Source: Armillaria gallica (Eukaryota; Basidiomycota; Agaricomycetes; Agaricales; Physalacriaceae). From it: a DNA stretch of 64,000 nt. This document shows, piece after piece, positions 20,280 through 32,400 of this stretch; the first letter of the stretch is position 1; each line of letters begins with the position of its first letter. The stretch covers positions 992,001 through 1,056,000 of the forward strand of contig JBANDB010000006.1 in NCBI GenBank assembly GCA_037576215.1, given 5' to 3'. The notes under the pieces are model-generated. The model was not told where the DNA came from. It was given only the letters and a program-made list of their open reading frames with translations, and ran no database searches. The position numbers and the translations under genes were made by a program.

Positions 20280-21674
20280 CTGATGTGCTGTATTTGTCCC
20301 TCATCAATAGTAATAGTTTCGCTTTTAAATCTAGCGCGCGATATAGTAAGCGTCGTTACTTCGCTCCAAACATCTCAGATCGGCTCACCGCTTGATCAGA
20401 AAGCCTCCAATAGACGTATTGTGCTCTCTAATCAACAGCCTTAAGTTCGATAATACAGGACATGAATGAAGCCGCCGGTCAAGCTGTTGCTCTTACCGAT
20501 GCATAGAACGGACCTGGCCTTACATAACTTCAAACCTGTACTGACCATCGGCTATCCTAACAACCTCTTACTCCCTTACAGGCGCTTGATCGTGGCGTAC
20601 TTGCCGATCACATCGACCCACATACTGAGTCGACAGCGTACCGATACTGTCCAAATAATGCGATTATTTCAACCTGGGGACCATCACGTCTGGTGCCAGT
20701 CGAAGCCTCGAGGGAGCTTCCTGCCTTATGCACTTTGTAAAGGGTGCGGCGATGGTTTGTTCTCGTGAGTAGTTTGAGTACACTGATATTAATCAACTGC
20801 TGGATCAATATAGGCGCGGATTTAAGCACACCCAAGGAAATGCTGCTGTCAAGTCATTCCTGTGGAGCAGCTATTTCGGGTCAAGCCAAAAACCGGTGAA
20901 AACGGGTGGATAGCATACCAAAATTTGCCAAGCTTTTGATCATAGCGAAATGAGTCGAGATTCCCTTCAATGGTAAAATCTGACAGATTTTGCTGTAGCC
21001 AAGAGGACCTCTATTTATAAAACTATTTTCCTTGAATTTTGACCAGCGCTAGTAGTTGGTCATCTGCCAGTGAGTGCTATCGATCATCATTTAATTTTGA
21101 CGGTTCACTTGATCACGCAAAAAATGTTAAAATTCGAGTCAACTTATAACAAGATAATTCATCTGTATAGTACCACCTTTCTGACCTCTTTGCACTACGT
21201 GTATCTGTTCAAGGTGTCAGCAAAATCACCAGCGCGGCCAGGCATCATCATCAGCGTTATCGTTAGACGGCACGGTCTACTACTGCAGGCCGGGCGCAAG
21301 ATTATAAGATGCGGCACCAGTGTCTCTCCACTCGTCAAGCTACTCACACGCAGCCCTCAAAGCCGAGCTTACACACTTCACGTAAGCCCGCAGGAGAACT
21401 TGAAAAACCTGTAAGCAGTACGACAGTATTGTCACTTCGCTACATAGCACTGGTGCCCAGAAAGAACTTAAAAAACCTGTAAGCAGTAAGACAATATTGT
21501 CATTTCGCTACATAGCATTGACGCCCAGAATGTACAGGGTGCTTAGTTCGACATTCCTACAGGGTAACAGTCCCAGACTGCAACGGCTTGCTTTTTCCCC
21601 GTGAAGGGCCCGCCCGCTCACATTCCGACCAACTTCAACCACCAATCGCTCCTTTCTCTACAGGGCCACTGGTT
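20280..21674. other. Intergenic spacer of block A
   Basis: 1.4 kb between SAD1 and glutaminase copy 1, repeated with modest divergence at 28174-29443 and, in part, at 33361-34731. No supported gene; small frames here do not stay open in the other copies. It contains a 68-bp tandem duplication (21403-21538) and presumably the glutaminase promoter. Confidence 0.5.
21403..21538. repeat. 68-bp tandem duplication upstream of glutaminase copy 1
   Basis: The segment containing AACCTGTAAGCAGTA, TTCGCTACATAGCA and GCCCAGAA occurs twice with a 68-bp period (21403-21470 and 21471-21538), with a few mismatches. Copies 2 and 3 have a single unit at the matching place (near 29245 and 34540). Confidence 0.75.
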
Positions 21675-24600
21675 ATGTTGCTGTCCGCCCTTTTTCTGAT
21701 TGTTTGCTTCACCTGTCCGATACGCGTTCGCTCTGCCTTTTTCCCAGCCGCCCTTCCTTTGGCTGTTCGCTCCCCGTACTTCCAGTGCTACGGTGACACC
21801 CGAGCCGGTAAGAATCTTACTAACGAATGGCCCCAGTATTGGAATGAGAATAGGGTTGGTTGTCGTCTCCTCTTTGCTTCCACATTATCTGATCATTCCT
21901 AGAATTTGGGTTGGACTGGATCGATTCGTATCGATGGCTCGATCTTCCAACTGTGGGGAGATTTTGCAGGTGGAACTCATACGAACTTGACTAGCTTCGA
22001 GGTTACCCCTACTCGCACCATCTCTCCATACATGCCAACACAACGAATGTGAATGTGACATTTTTGAGTCCAATAGAGGTGAGCTCCTTCCAGGAGATTC
22101 AGTGTTTCTTTTGACTGGTTTATGTCACAAGCCATCAGATTTGGTTCTTCAGTCACTTCCATTTTCCTACGTTTATATTGATGTAGAGTCGAACGATGGA
22201 CAAGAGCATTCGATACAGCTCTATTCGGATATCAGCACCAGTGCGTGTATGTTGTATTCATGACCGATGCCTTCACTTATCCCGAGCTATGCAGGATGGA
22301 TCTCTGGCGATTCTGCATCTTTGGCTGAGTGGAGCACCGTTAAAACAGATTCTTCGGCAATCCATAAAGCTTCTCGACAATCGCCGCTATCAATGCAAGA
22401 GATCAGTGATTTAGCCGAAGATGCGACGGTGTACTACGCATTTCCCCTTGTACGCCTGTTTGTGTAATCTCCTAGGTAAAGACACTGACAGGGATATTTT
22501 TAGGGTGACAGTGCAACGTATGAAACTGGCGCTGACACTAATGTTCGGGGTGATTTTTTAACACGCGGTGCTTTGAATAACACCGCAGACGTAAATTTCC
22601 GTGCAATTCAAGAGTAAGCTGTTATGTTCTCTACACGTAAACGTGCATTGATATCTTTGGTTAGCCGTTGGGTCGTGCTTGGTCATGCCGTCAATCTCAA
22701 CAACATCACTAGTACAACTTCTTCAGTTGTCTGGGCAATAGGACTTGTCCGTGACCCAGTGATTAGTCTTTACTCGACGGGTGCAAATAATAGCCGCAGT
22801 TCATACTTTTGGACTGCTTATAATACGGTCAGCGACGCGGTATGTGCGATTCTTCCGAGATGGATTTTGCAGACTCACGTATCACTAGGTCGATTTCTTC
22901 CTTAGTGATTTCTCTAACGCTAAGCAAAGAGCTATCGACCTCGATAATAAGATCATGTCCGACGCCAGCCAGATCTCTGACAATTATGCGGATCTTGTTA
23001 CACTCGCTGCTCGTCAAGCCTTGGCTGTAGATATCACGATGTCCAAAGACAGCCAAGGACAATGGAATACATCGGACGTCATGACCTTCATGAAGGATGT
23101 GGGTAATTTGCGGTGGGTAGTTTGGGTTCTCTCGTATCTTATCAGCAGGTTGGCTTATTCTTCTTAGTCGCGTCAATCCCGTTGAAATACTATATGCAGC
23201 CTTCCCCGCCTATCTTTATTTCAATACAACATGGGCCGGATATCTTCTCGAGCCACTCCTTCGATATCAGCAGTCCTCGCAGTATACTAAAACCTATGCG
23301 GCCCCAGATCTCGGTTCGTTCCTTTCTATTGAGCTATGAGCTGTGTTCTGATGTCTGTATCAAGGCCTGTCGTATCCAAGTGCGGCGGGAAATAATAATC
23401 CATCACTATTTAGAGCCATAGAGGGTGAGCCGCACCACGTCTCTCAATTGGTGAATTCACCTGATGGACCCCGAAGATTCGGGAAACATGCTCATCATGG
23501 GATGGGCTCATGCAAGATTTTCTGGTGATGGTTCTATGATATCACGATACGTGCGTCACACTTCACATTCGTCTGATCATTAGGATTAACGCGGTGCAAA
23601 GTATGATCTGTACAAGGAATGGGCAGACTATTTAGGTTCTTCCACATTGAGCCTGAACGGCTAGTGCGTCTTGGCAACTCCAAACGCTATCCACTCTTAT
23701 CGGCATCATTCTTCTAGCACGGATGCAGATGAGTTGGGCAACACAAATATGACCAACTTAGCGATTAAGAGCATCATTGGGATCAAGGCTATGTCAGAAA
23801 TCAGTCGAGCATTGAGAAAGAGTCAAGATGCCGAAACATACTCTGTGCGCCACTTTGTAGTAGGCTATGATTTCGCTATTCTTATGCTGATTCATAGTAG
23901 TCCAGAGCCAAATCGTACGTCGAACAATGGCAGATTTCGGCTGGTTCAACGGGCCACCTCCTCTCTACTTACGGACCGACAGCCGACCCGTCATCCTGGT
24001 CTCTTGTATACAATCTATTTGCGGACAAACTGTTAGGAACAGAACTTGTCGACTCCAGCGTCAGTACCCACGAGAATGCTACCGTGTCTGTATCGCTCAT
24101 CTCCTTCGCAGATCTACAGTAACCAAGACACCTTCTACTCCCATCAGGCCGATGCATGTAAGTTGAGCGTTTATAACCCGTTTTGTCGCGTCTCAATCGT
24201 AATTAAGTCGGTGCATTTGGTATACCGTATGACAGTAGCGCTTCCGCCGACCAAGCTAAATCTCGTATGTTCTAAAACTTTCAATCTCTGTTGGAACCTC
24301 AAAATGTCTCCTTCAGACTGGACTATGTTGATTGCCGGAGCTTCGAATGATACCACCGTACGCGATACCCTTATTTCACTTGTTCATATGAAAGCAGGCT
24401 CGAATGTTTCTGCTGGCGTCTTCCCTTTGACGTATAATCGTAATGGGACTACAATTAGCGGTCAGGCGAGGTACGCAGTACCGATCTTTGCAAAGCACAG
24501 ATTCTAACGGACTATTGATCAGCCCTGGCCAAGGGGCAATGTTTTCATTAATGGCTCTACGGTGTGTTCAACGGTTGTTGTCTATTCCTACTAATCCGTC

Positions 24601-25175
24601 ACTTATGCACCTTCGTCTGTAGTCTTCAAAATCGGACCGTCTCCCCTGGGAACGATTCACCTAGTGATACTAATCACGATCAGTCCTCGTCCAATGCCGG
24701 AGCAATTGCGGGCGGTGTAGTCGGCGGACTTGCCGTTCTCATCGTTCTCGTTTTCGGCTTCTTCATGATTCGAAGACGGCAAAGGCGAAAACAGGAGGAC
24801 ACGAATGACCAACGATCTGCGTGGTCTTTCTCTACCAGGCGGACGCCTCCTCTAGCTCCCCAACCGTACAATCCATACGGGTCTTCTGGATCAGACCACC
24901 CATTACTGCCACTGCATCCAGGACAACAGTTTGATTCCGTAGAGTCTCATCGTCGCGCTGGACATCTACCGCGTAAGGGACAACCAAGTTCAAGTTCTGG
25001 ACCAGCAGCAGCAGTACCCACGTCCCATGAATCGTCGGGTGTGAACCAGAACGGGAGACCCACCTCGGATAGTAATACTTCGGTCCAACTTCGGAGTGAG
25101 ATGGAGAACCTACGGAGGGAGTTCGACGAGATGAGGGCGAGGGGGCTCTATGAGCCTCCACCAGAATACACATGA
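21675..25175 (+). CDS. Membrane-anchored glutaminase A-like protein, copy 1 (frameshifted)
   Basis: Member of the fungal GtaA-type glutaminase family, which hydrolyses glutamine outside the cell; substrate is inferred from family only. Signal peptide at 21675 (MLLSALFLIVCFTCP). Ectodomain hallmarks rebuilt across about 17 introns of roughly 50 nt: SLPFSYVYIDVESNDG, FPAYLYFNTTWAGYLLEPLL, YAAPDLG, SGNMLIMGWAHARFSG and GVFPLTYN. Then a transmembrane helix (AGAIAGGVVGGLAVLIVLVF, about 24700-24760), RRRQRRK stop-transfer, a Ser/Pro-rich cytosolic tail and a short coiled coil ending PPPEYT, a PPxY motif. Anomaly: at 22020-22021 one T is missing relative to the other copies (ACCATCTCT for ACCATTCTCT), which shifts the frame in the second exon. 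Everything downstream is otherwise open, so either one base was lost recently or it is a read error. Confidence 0.82.
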
Positions 25176-26666
25176 AGTGTAGGATCCTTTGCCTTTATCA
25201 ATATTTTCTTCGCGCCGGCAGCATCATTATGCTGCTGTACCGGTGATAAATATAACTTCTCCTGTTAAATCTACTGCGCTGTTGTATTAGGTGCCGCCAC
25301 TCCGCTTCAATCCCAATATTAAATAAACGACTTGCAGAGCCTAAGTAGTAAGCAGCCTGCAGCCGTAAGAATTAGACGAAACGTCGCTACCGTCCGGGTC
25401 CCCAGGAGACCTTTAGGAGACCTTTCAAAAGGATTTCTTACTGGCCTCTGGTATGAATGAATGAATAAGTCTTGTTTTAAGTACCTGAGACCCGTCAGGG
25501 TCTATGCATACAATTTAGTGACTACGTGGCATTAAAGTAACCGTCCTTGTGTGAGTGTACCGGCCTCTGGTCTACAGAGTTAGGCAGTTCTGGTAGCAAT
25601 AATATAGTCTCCCGTAGGCAGGCTCAACTCAAAGACAGACGAGATTTGAAATAGGCAATATTACGATGTTCAGCGTAATACAATATGTGCCTACAATCCC
25701 AAGTAATATCCTGAGTAATTATTACAGTAGTTAGGTTTGAGGGATAAGTTCGGGTCCAGCTGTTTTGACTCCCGCCTTGAAAACTTTTAAACAAGAGGAC
25801 GCCGGCAGTGGGCATAACGGACTAACATTTAGTCTGTATTGACTATTCGCTATCTACAACCCTACAACTGCGTACTGCTTACCTTTGCTTCGATTCAAAA
25901 GTAAAGTTACTTGCTCGTGTTCTACCATGACGCGTCGTCCTTTGCTTTTTACCATCATGTAAATCGGAAGCGAAGAAACACACAAGTCTCAACAACCATA
26001 CCATCCCTTAGTAGTGCACTTCCGCCCATCTGCCAACTGATCCTGCACGGATACCGCTTGTGTTCATAGGCCTGACCTCCGCTGCTGCGTGCTCGCCATT
26101 TCTTGCAAATGGTTGGCTTCAATACGGCGCTTGTTTGGTTCCTGCGTTTCGTGGTTTACATAGGCCTCGCGCTTGCCATGTAAAAGCAAGGGGCGTCCAG
26201 AACTCTAATCGGTGAATTCAACGGTGGGTGGCTAGTCCCACACAACACAGCCACTTCATCTCTTCTACCTTAGACTAATATCTTATGAATGGAGACGAGT
26301 CTGTCCTCCGGTGTTTCTTCCAATGAGAGATATGACATATTAAACATACACTTATGCTATTTGGACCCATCAGGAATAAGGATACATGTCAATGCAGTTA
26401 GGTAGTATTTTTGGGCTCATGTTTGGCAAGAACGGTCTGACAAATTCCCATTAAGGAAGGCCCCTGCCTTGTATCACGGCCCTTGCTTTGAACGCGCTTT
26501 GTTGACAGCCCCTCTCTCTCCTGGCGCGCGCCGGCTGGTTTCGCGACGCGTTATGAACTCTGATTTCTACATTAATCAACTCTCTAATCTAACAGACACC
26601 CAACTGATTGACGAGCTGTCCACTTTTGGGGCTTTCACTGATGGCTCTGATGGATCAACACACCGG
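25176..26666. other. Intergenic region after glutaminase copy 1
   Basis: To about 25703 this is the 3' flank shared with copies 2 and 3. It includes a small hairpin (25218-25235, GCAGCAT-n4-ATGCTGC) and a copy-specific 119-bp insertion (25452-25571). From 25704 to 26666 the DNA is unique, with no gene I can support; a short frame at 26530-26666 leads into the glutaminase fragment but has no recognisable homology. Confidence 0.5.
25443..25571. mobile_element. 119-bp insertion flanked by a 10-bp direct repeat
   Basis: GGCCTCTGGT stands at 25443-25452 and again at 25562-25571. In the matching flank of copies 2 (near 33221) and 3 (near 38540) a similar string occurs once and continues directly into the sequence that follows the second repeat here. 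The insert has no terminal inverted repeats and no coding capacity. It could be a small non-autonomous element with a target duplication, or a slippage product. Confidence 0.35.
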
Positions 26667-26960
26667 TATGCAACGTTCCCCGCCTATCTTTATTTCAATA
26701 CAACATGGGCTGGATATCTTCTCGAACCACTACTTCGATATCAGCAGTCCTCGCAGTATACTAAAACCTATGCGGCCCCAGATCTCGGTTTGTTCCTTTC
26801 TATTGAGCTATGAGCTGTGCTCTGATGTCCGTGTCAAGGCCCGTTGTATCCAAGTGCAGCGGGAAATAACAATCCATCAATATTCGGAGCCATAGAGGGT
26901 GAGCCACACCACATCTCTCAATTGCTGAATTCACCTGATAGACCCCGCAGATTCGGGAAA
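26667..26960 (+). pseudogene. Glutaminase-like gene fragment (fifth copy) at a chimeric junction
   Basis: This stretch matches the central exons of the array genes: TTCCCCGCCTATC through the YLYFNTTWAGYLLEPLLRYQ exon, the following intron, the PSAAGNNNPSIFGAIE exon and the next intron to GATTCGGGAAA. It starts and stops abruptly. At 26960/26961 it joins, without any spacer, sequence from inside SAD1 intron 2. It cannot encode a functional protein alone. Confidence 0.85.
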
Positions 26961-28173
26961 TCTATTCTTTCTATTTCTCTGCTGATGCTGTATAGGTATA
27001 TGCACTTCCAGTGGTTATCCGGTCTCCGAGCCCTCCCTGGACGACATTGCCTACGTCCTTCACTCAACGTTTACAAAATCCAGTCTGTCACCTACTTCTT
27101 CACAACCACCTCCTACCAAACCAGCTTATGACTTGGCCTCCAATGCTTACGTTCCCGGATACGTTGGTCCTAACAACATCAAGCATAATGACCACATGAA
27201 CGTCATTATACATGCCCTTCTGCACATATCACCCCTCCGCGACGTGTTACTTCTGTCTCCTACCAACTCGAAGAATGGGACAGAGCTGACAAGGCGTTTT
27301 TCTGTGCTAGCGAAGAAGGTTTGGAACCCTCGTCTGTTCAAAGCCCAGGTCTCTCCTCACGAATTTCTTGAACCGTGCGAGTGGTGGCAAGTTCCGACTG
27401 GAGCAGCAGGGTGACCCAGTTGATTTTCTGGGTTGGCTGTATGTAAACGGCCCGTTTACATAAAGATTTGGGAGGTACGAAGAAGAAGAACTCTAGTATC
27501 ATATTCTCCACCTTCCAGGGTCAACTACGTGTCGATACGCAGCAAGTCGTGGTTTCTGGAGACGGAGAAGCAAAGCCGTGCTTCGACATCGATCGGGAAA
27601 TAAAATCCACCATTTCACCGTTCCTCTTCCTTTCCATAGCCCTTCCCGCACCTCCCCTATTCCAGGATGCCATAGAGAAAAATATCATTCCACAAGTTTC
27701 ACTCCAGTCGGTCCTGGCAAAGCACGACGGAAAGACAGCGCAAGAATCTTTGGGAAATTTGCGAAGATATCAGTGTCAATCCTTGCCACCATATGTCATT
27801 CTCCACTTCAAAAGGTTCACTAAGAACGCTTTTGTGGAAGAGAAAAATCCAACCATCGTCAATTTCCCGCTGAATGGACTGGACTTGAAGGAGTACCTTT
27901 CCACGCCTTCACCGAAGCCTCTGCTGTACGATCTTGTCGCCAATGTGACTCACGAATCCGTCGCAGGCACGACGCGAGACAAAATCAACACGGTATGGAA
28001 GGTCCACGTCCGTGCAGGAGAGAGGTGGTATCAGATACAGGATCTGATTGTGGAGGAAACTAGAAAAGAGATGGTCTTTTTGGGGGAGACAGTGTTGCAG
28101 GTGAGCCGTACTATATCGACTAATTCCGCACGGCTCATGTTTCTCGTAGATTTGGGAAAGACGGAAAGAGTAG
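26961..28173 (+). pseudogene. SAD1 duplicate, 5'-truncated and rearranged
   Basis: Second copy of the tri-snRNP factor gene, starting within intron 2. It therefore lacks the acidic N-terminus and the first half of the ZnF-UBP finger. Compared with the first copy it has one base missing in LPDGYPV (about 27010), an 8-nt net loss around HEFL (about 27363) and a 7-nt net gain at 27441-27451. From 27468 it runs open to IWERRKE and a TAG at 28171-28173 through one intron, and it keeps GAAGG where the first copy has GAGG. It cannot make a whole Sad1, but its intact 3' end shows what the first copy should encode. Confidence 0.88.
27441..27461. repeat. Quasipalindrome in the SAD1 duplicate
   Basis: ATGTAAACG and CGTTTACAT flank a 3-nt loop. 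In the first SAD1 copy only the right arm (CGTTTACAT, near 19560) exists, so the left arm was newly made as its inverted copy. This is the signature of template switching during DNA synthesis. Confidence 0.7.
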
Positions 28174-29443
28174 CTGATGTGTTGTACTTGTCCCTCATCA
28201 ATAGTAATAGTATAGCTTTCAAACCTAGCGCGCGATATAGTAAGCGTCGTTACTTTGCTCCAAACATCTCAGATCGGCTCACCGCTTGATCAGAAAGCTT
28301 CCAATAGACGTATTGTGCAGTCTAATTAGCTTGAGTTGGATAATACAAGCCATGAATGAGGCCGGCGATCACGCTGTAGCTCTTACGGATGCATACAACA
28401 TGCCTGGAACCTACAGGCGTTTGATCTTGACGTGCTTGCCGATCACATCGTCCCGCACACTAAGCCGACAGCGTGCCCGATATTGTCCAAATAATGTGAT
28501 TACTTTAACCTGGGGACCATCACGTCTGGTGCCAGTCGGAGCCTCGAGGGAGCCTCCTGCCTTATGCACTTTGTGAAGGGTGCGACGATGGTTTGTTCTC
28601 GTGAGTAGTTTGAGTACACTGATATTAATCAACTGCTAGATCAATATAGTCGCGGATTTAAGCACACCCAAGAAAATGCTGCTGTCAAGTCATTCCTGGG
28701 AAGCAGCTATTTTGGGTCAAGCCAAAAACCCGGTGAAAACGGGTGGATAGCATGCGAAAGTTTGCCAAGCTTTTGATCATAGCGAAATGAGTCGAGATTC
28801 CCTTCAATGGTAAAATCTGACGGATTTTGCTGTGGTCAAGAGGACGGGTTAGATTTCTATCTCTAAAACTATTTTCCTTGAATTTTGACCAGCGCAAGTA
28901 GTTGGTCATCTGCCAGTGAGTGCTATCGATCATCATTTGATTTTGACGGTTCGCTTGATCAGGCAGAAAATGTTAAACTTCGAGGCAACTTATAACAAGA
29001 TAATTCATCTGTATAGTACCATCTTCCTGATCTCTTGGCACTATCTGTACCTGTTCAAGGTGTCAGCAAAATCACCAGCGCGGCTAGGCATCATTATTAT
29101 CGTCAAGGCACGATCTACTACTGCACGCCGGGCGGAGGAATATAAGATGCGGCACCACAGCATCCCTCCACTCGTCGAACTACTCACACGCAGCCCACAA
29201 GCTGAGCTTACGCTCTTCACGCAAGCCCGCAGGAACTTGACAAACCTGTAAGCAGTAAGACAGTATTGTCATTTCGCTACATAGCATTGACGCCCAGAAT
29301 GTACAGGGTGCTTAGTTCGACATTCCTACAGGGTAACAGTCCCAGACTACAACGGCTTGCTTTTTCCCGGTGAAGGGCCCGCCCGCTCACATTCGGACCA
29401 ACTCCAACAACCAATCGCTCCTTTCTCTACAGGGCCACTGGTT
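28174..29443. other. Intergenic spacer of block B
   Basis: Copy of the spacer at 20280-21674, shorter by the absence of the 68-bp tandem duplication. No supported gene. Confidence 0.5.
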
Positions 29444-32400
29444 ATGTTGCTGTCCGCCCTTTTTCTGATTGTTTGCTTCACCTGTCCGATACGCGTTCGC
29501 TCTGCCTTTTTCCCAGCCGCCCTTCCTTTGGCTGTTCGCTCCCCGTACTTCCAGTGCTACGCTGACACCCGAGCCGATAATAATCTTACTACCGAATGGC
29601 CCCAGTATTGGAATGAGAATAGGGTTCGTTGTCGTCTCCTCTTTCCTTCCGCATTATCTGATCATTCCTAGAATTTGGGTTGGACTGGATCGATTCGTAT
29701 CGATGGCTCGATCTTCCAACTGTGGGGAGATTTTGCAGGTGGAACTCATACGAACTTGACTAGCTTCGAGGTTACCCCTACTCGCACCATTCTCTCCATA
29801 CATGCCAACACAACGAATGTGAATGTGACATTTTTGAGTCCAATAGAGGTGAGCTCCTTCCAGGAGATTCAGTGTTTCTTTTGACTGGTTTATGTCACAA
29901 GCCATCAGATTTGGTTCTTCAGTCACTTCCGTTTTCCTACGTTTATATTGATGTAGAGTCGAACGATGGACAAGAGCATTCGATACAGATCTATTCGGAT
30001 ATCAGCACCAGTGCGTGTATGTTGTATTCATGACCGATGCCTTCACTTATCCCGAGCTATGCAGAATGGATCTCCGGCGATTCTGGATCTCGGGCTGAGT
30101 GGAGCACCATTAAAACAGATTCTTTGGCAATCCATAAAGCTTCTCGACAATTGCCGCTGTCAATGGAAGAGACTAGTGATTTAGCCGAAGATGCGACGGT
30201 GTATTACGCATTTCCCCTTGTACGCCTGTTTGTGTTAGCCCCTAGGTGAAGACACTGAGAGGGATATTTTTTAGGGCAACAGTGCAACGTATGAAACTGG
30301 CGCTTACACTGATGTTCGGGGTGATTTTTTAACACGCGGTGCTTTGAATAACACCCCAGACGTAGGTTCCGGTGTAATTCAAGAGTAAGCTACTATGTTC
30401 TCTACACGTAAACGTGCATTGATATCTTTGGTTAGCCATTGGGACGTGCTTGGTCATGCCGTCAATCTCAACAACATCACTAGTACAACTTCTTCGGTTG
30501 TCTGGGCAATAGGACTTGTCCGTGACCCAGTGATTAGTCTTTACTCGACGGGTGCAAGCAACAGCCGCAGTTCGTACTTTTGGACTGCATACAATACGGT
30601 CAGCGACGCGGTATGTGCTATTCATCCAAGATGGATTTTGCAGACTCACGTATCACTAGGTCGATTTCTTCCTTAGTGATTTCTCTAACGCTAAGCAAAG
30701 AGCTATCGACCTCGATAATAATATCATGTCCGATGCCCGCCAGATCTCTGAGAATTATGTGGATCTTGTTGCACTCGCTGCTCGTCAAGCATTGGCTGTA
30801 GATATCACGATGTCCAAAGACAGCCAAGGACAATGGAATACATCGGACGTCATGACCTTCATGAAGGATGTGGGTAATTCGCGGTGGGTAGTTTGGGTTC
30901 TCTCGTATCTTATCAGCAGGTTGGCTTATTCTTTTTAGTCGCGTCAATCCCGTTGAAATACTATATGCAGCCTTCCCCGCCTATCTTTATTTCAATACAA
31001 CATGGGCCGGATACCTTCTCGAGCCACTCCTTCAATATCAGCAGTCCTCGCAGTATACTAAAACCTATGCGGCCCCAGATCTCGGTTCGTTCCTTTCTAT
31101 AGAGCTATGAGCTGTGTTCTGATGTCTGTATTAAGGCCTGTTGTATCCAAGTGCAGCGGGAAATAATAATCCATCACTAAGAGCCATAGAGGGTGAGCCA
31201 CACCACGTCTCTCAATTGCTGAATCCACCTGATGCACCCCGAAGATTCGGGAAACATGCTCATCATGGGATGGGCTCATGCAAGATTTTCTGGTGATGGT
31301 TCTATGATATCACGATACGTGCGTCACACTTCACCTTCGTCTGATCATTAGGATTAACGCGGTGCAAAGTATGATCTGTACAAGGAATGGGCAGACTATT
31401 TAGGTTCTTCTACATCGAGCCTGAGCGGCTAGTACGTCTTAGCAGGTCCAACCGCTGTCTACTCTTATCGGCATCATTCTTCTAGCAAGGATGCAGACGG
31501 GTTGGACAACCCGAACATGACCAACTTAGCGATTAAGGGCATCATTGGGATCAAGGCTATGTCAGAAATCAGTCGAGCATTGAGAAAGAGTCAAGATGCC
31601 GAAACATACTCTGTGCGCCACTTTGTAGTAGGCTATGATTTCGCTATTCTGTGCTGATTCATAGTAGTCCAAAGCTAAATTGTATGTCGACCAATGGCAG
31701 ATTTTGGCTGGCTCAACAGGCCACCTCCTCTCTACTTACGGACCGACAGCCGATCCGTCATCCTGGTCTCTTGTATACAATCTATTTGCGGACAAACTGT
31801 TAGGAACAGAACTTGTCAACTCCAGCGTCAGTACCCACGAGAATGCTGCTGTGTCTGTATCACTCATCTCCTTCGCAGATCTACAGTAACCAAGACTCCT
31901 TCTACTCCCATCAGGCCGATACATGTAAGTTGAGCGTTTATAATGCATTTTGTCGCGTCTCAATCGGGGTTAAGTCGGTGGATTTGGTATACCGTATGAC
32001 AGTAGCGCTTCTGCCGACCAAGCCAAATCTCGTATGTTCTAAAACTTTCAATCTCTGTTGGAACCTCAAAATGTCCCCTTCAGACTGGACTATGTTGACT
32101 GCAGGATCTTCGAATGATACCACCGTACGCGATACCCTTATTTCACTTGTTCATAAGAAAGCAGACTCGAATGATTCTGCTGGCGTCTTCCCTTTGACGT
32201 ACAATCGTAATGGGACTACAATTAACGGTCAGGCTAGGTACGCAGTACCGATCTTTGCAAAGCACAGATTCTAACGGACTATTGATCAGCCCTGGCCAAG
32301 GGGCAATGTTTTCATTAATGGCTCTACGGTGTGTTCAACGGTTGTTGTCTATTCCTACTAATCCGTCACTTATGCACCTTCGTCTGTAGTCTTCCAAATC

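Larger units (their letters stand above)
19064..25703. repeat. Segmental duplication block A (3' SAD1 + glutaminase copy 1)
   Basis: From within SAD1 intron 2 to about 25703 this sequence recurs as block B (26961-33365). The block contains the 3' two thirds of SAD1, about 1.4 kb of intergenic DNA and a whole glutaminase-like gene with its 3' flank. Introns and intergenic DNA are nearly as alike as exons, so the duplication is recent. Confidence 0.85.

Noticed and set aside
20466..20835. Frames between SAD1 and glutaminase copy 1 as an extra gene
   Set aside because: Their start sites and stops are not preserved in blocks B and C although the DNA is otherwise similar.
25218..25235. GCAGCAT/ATGCTGC hairpin as a transcription terminator
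   Set aside because: Intrinsic hairpin terminators are a bacterial feature. The hairpin is conserved in copy 2 but broken in copy 3; at most it is a 3' UTR structure.
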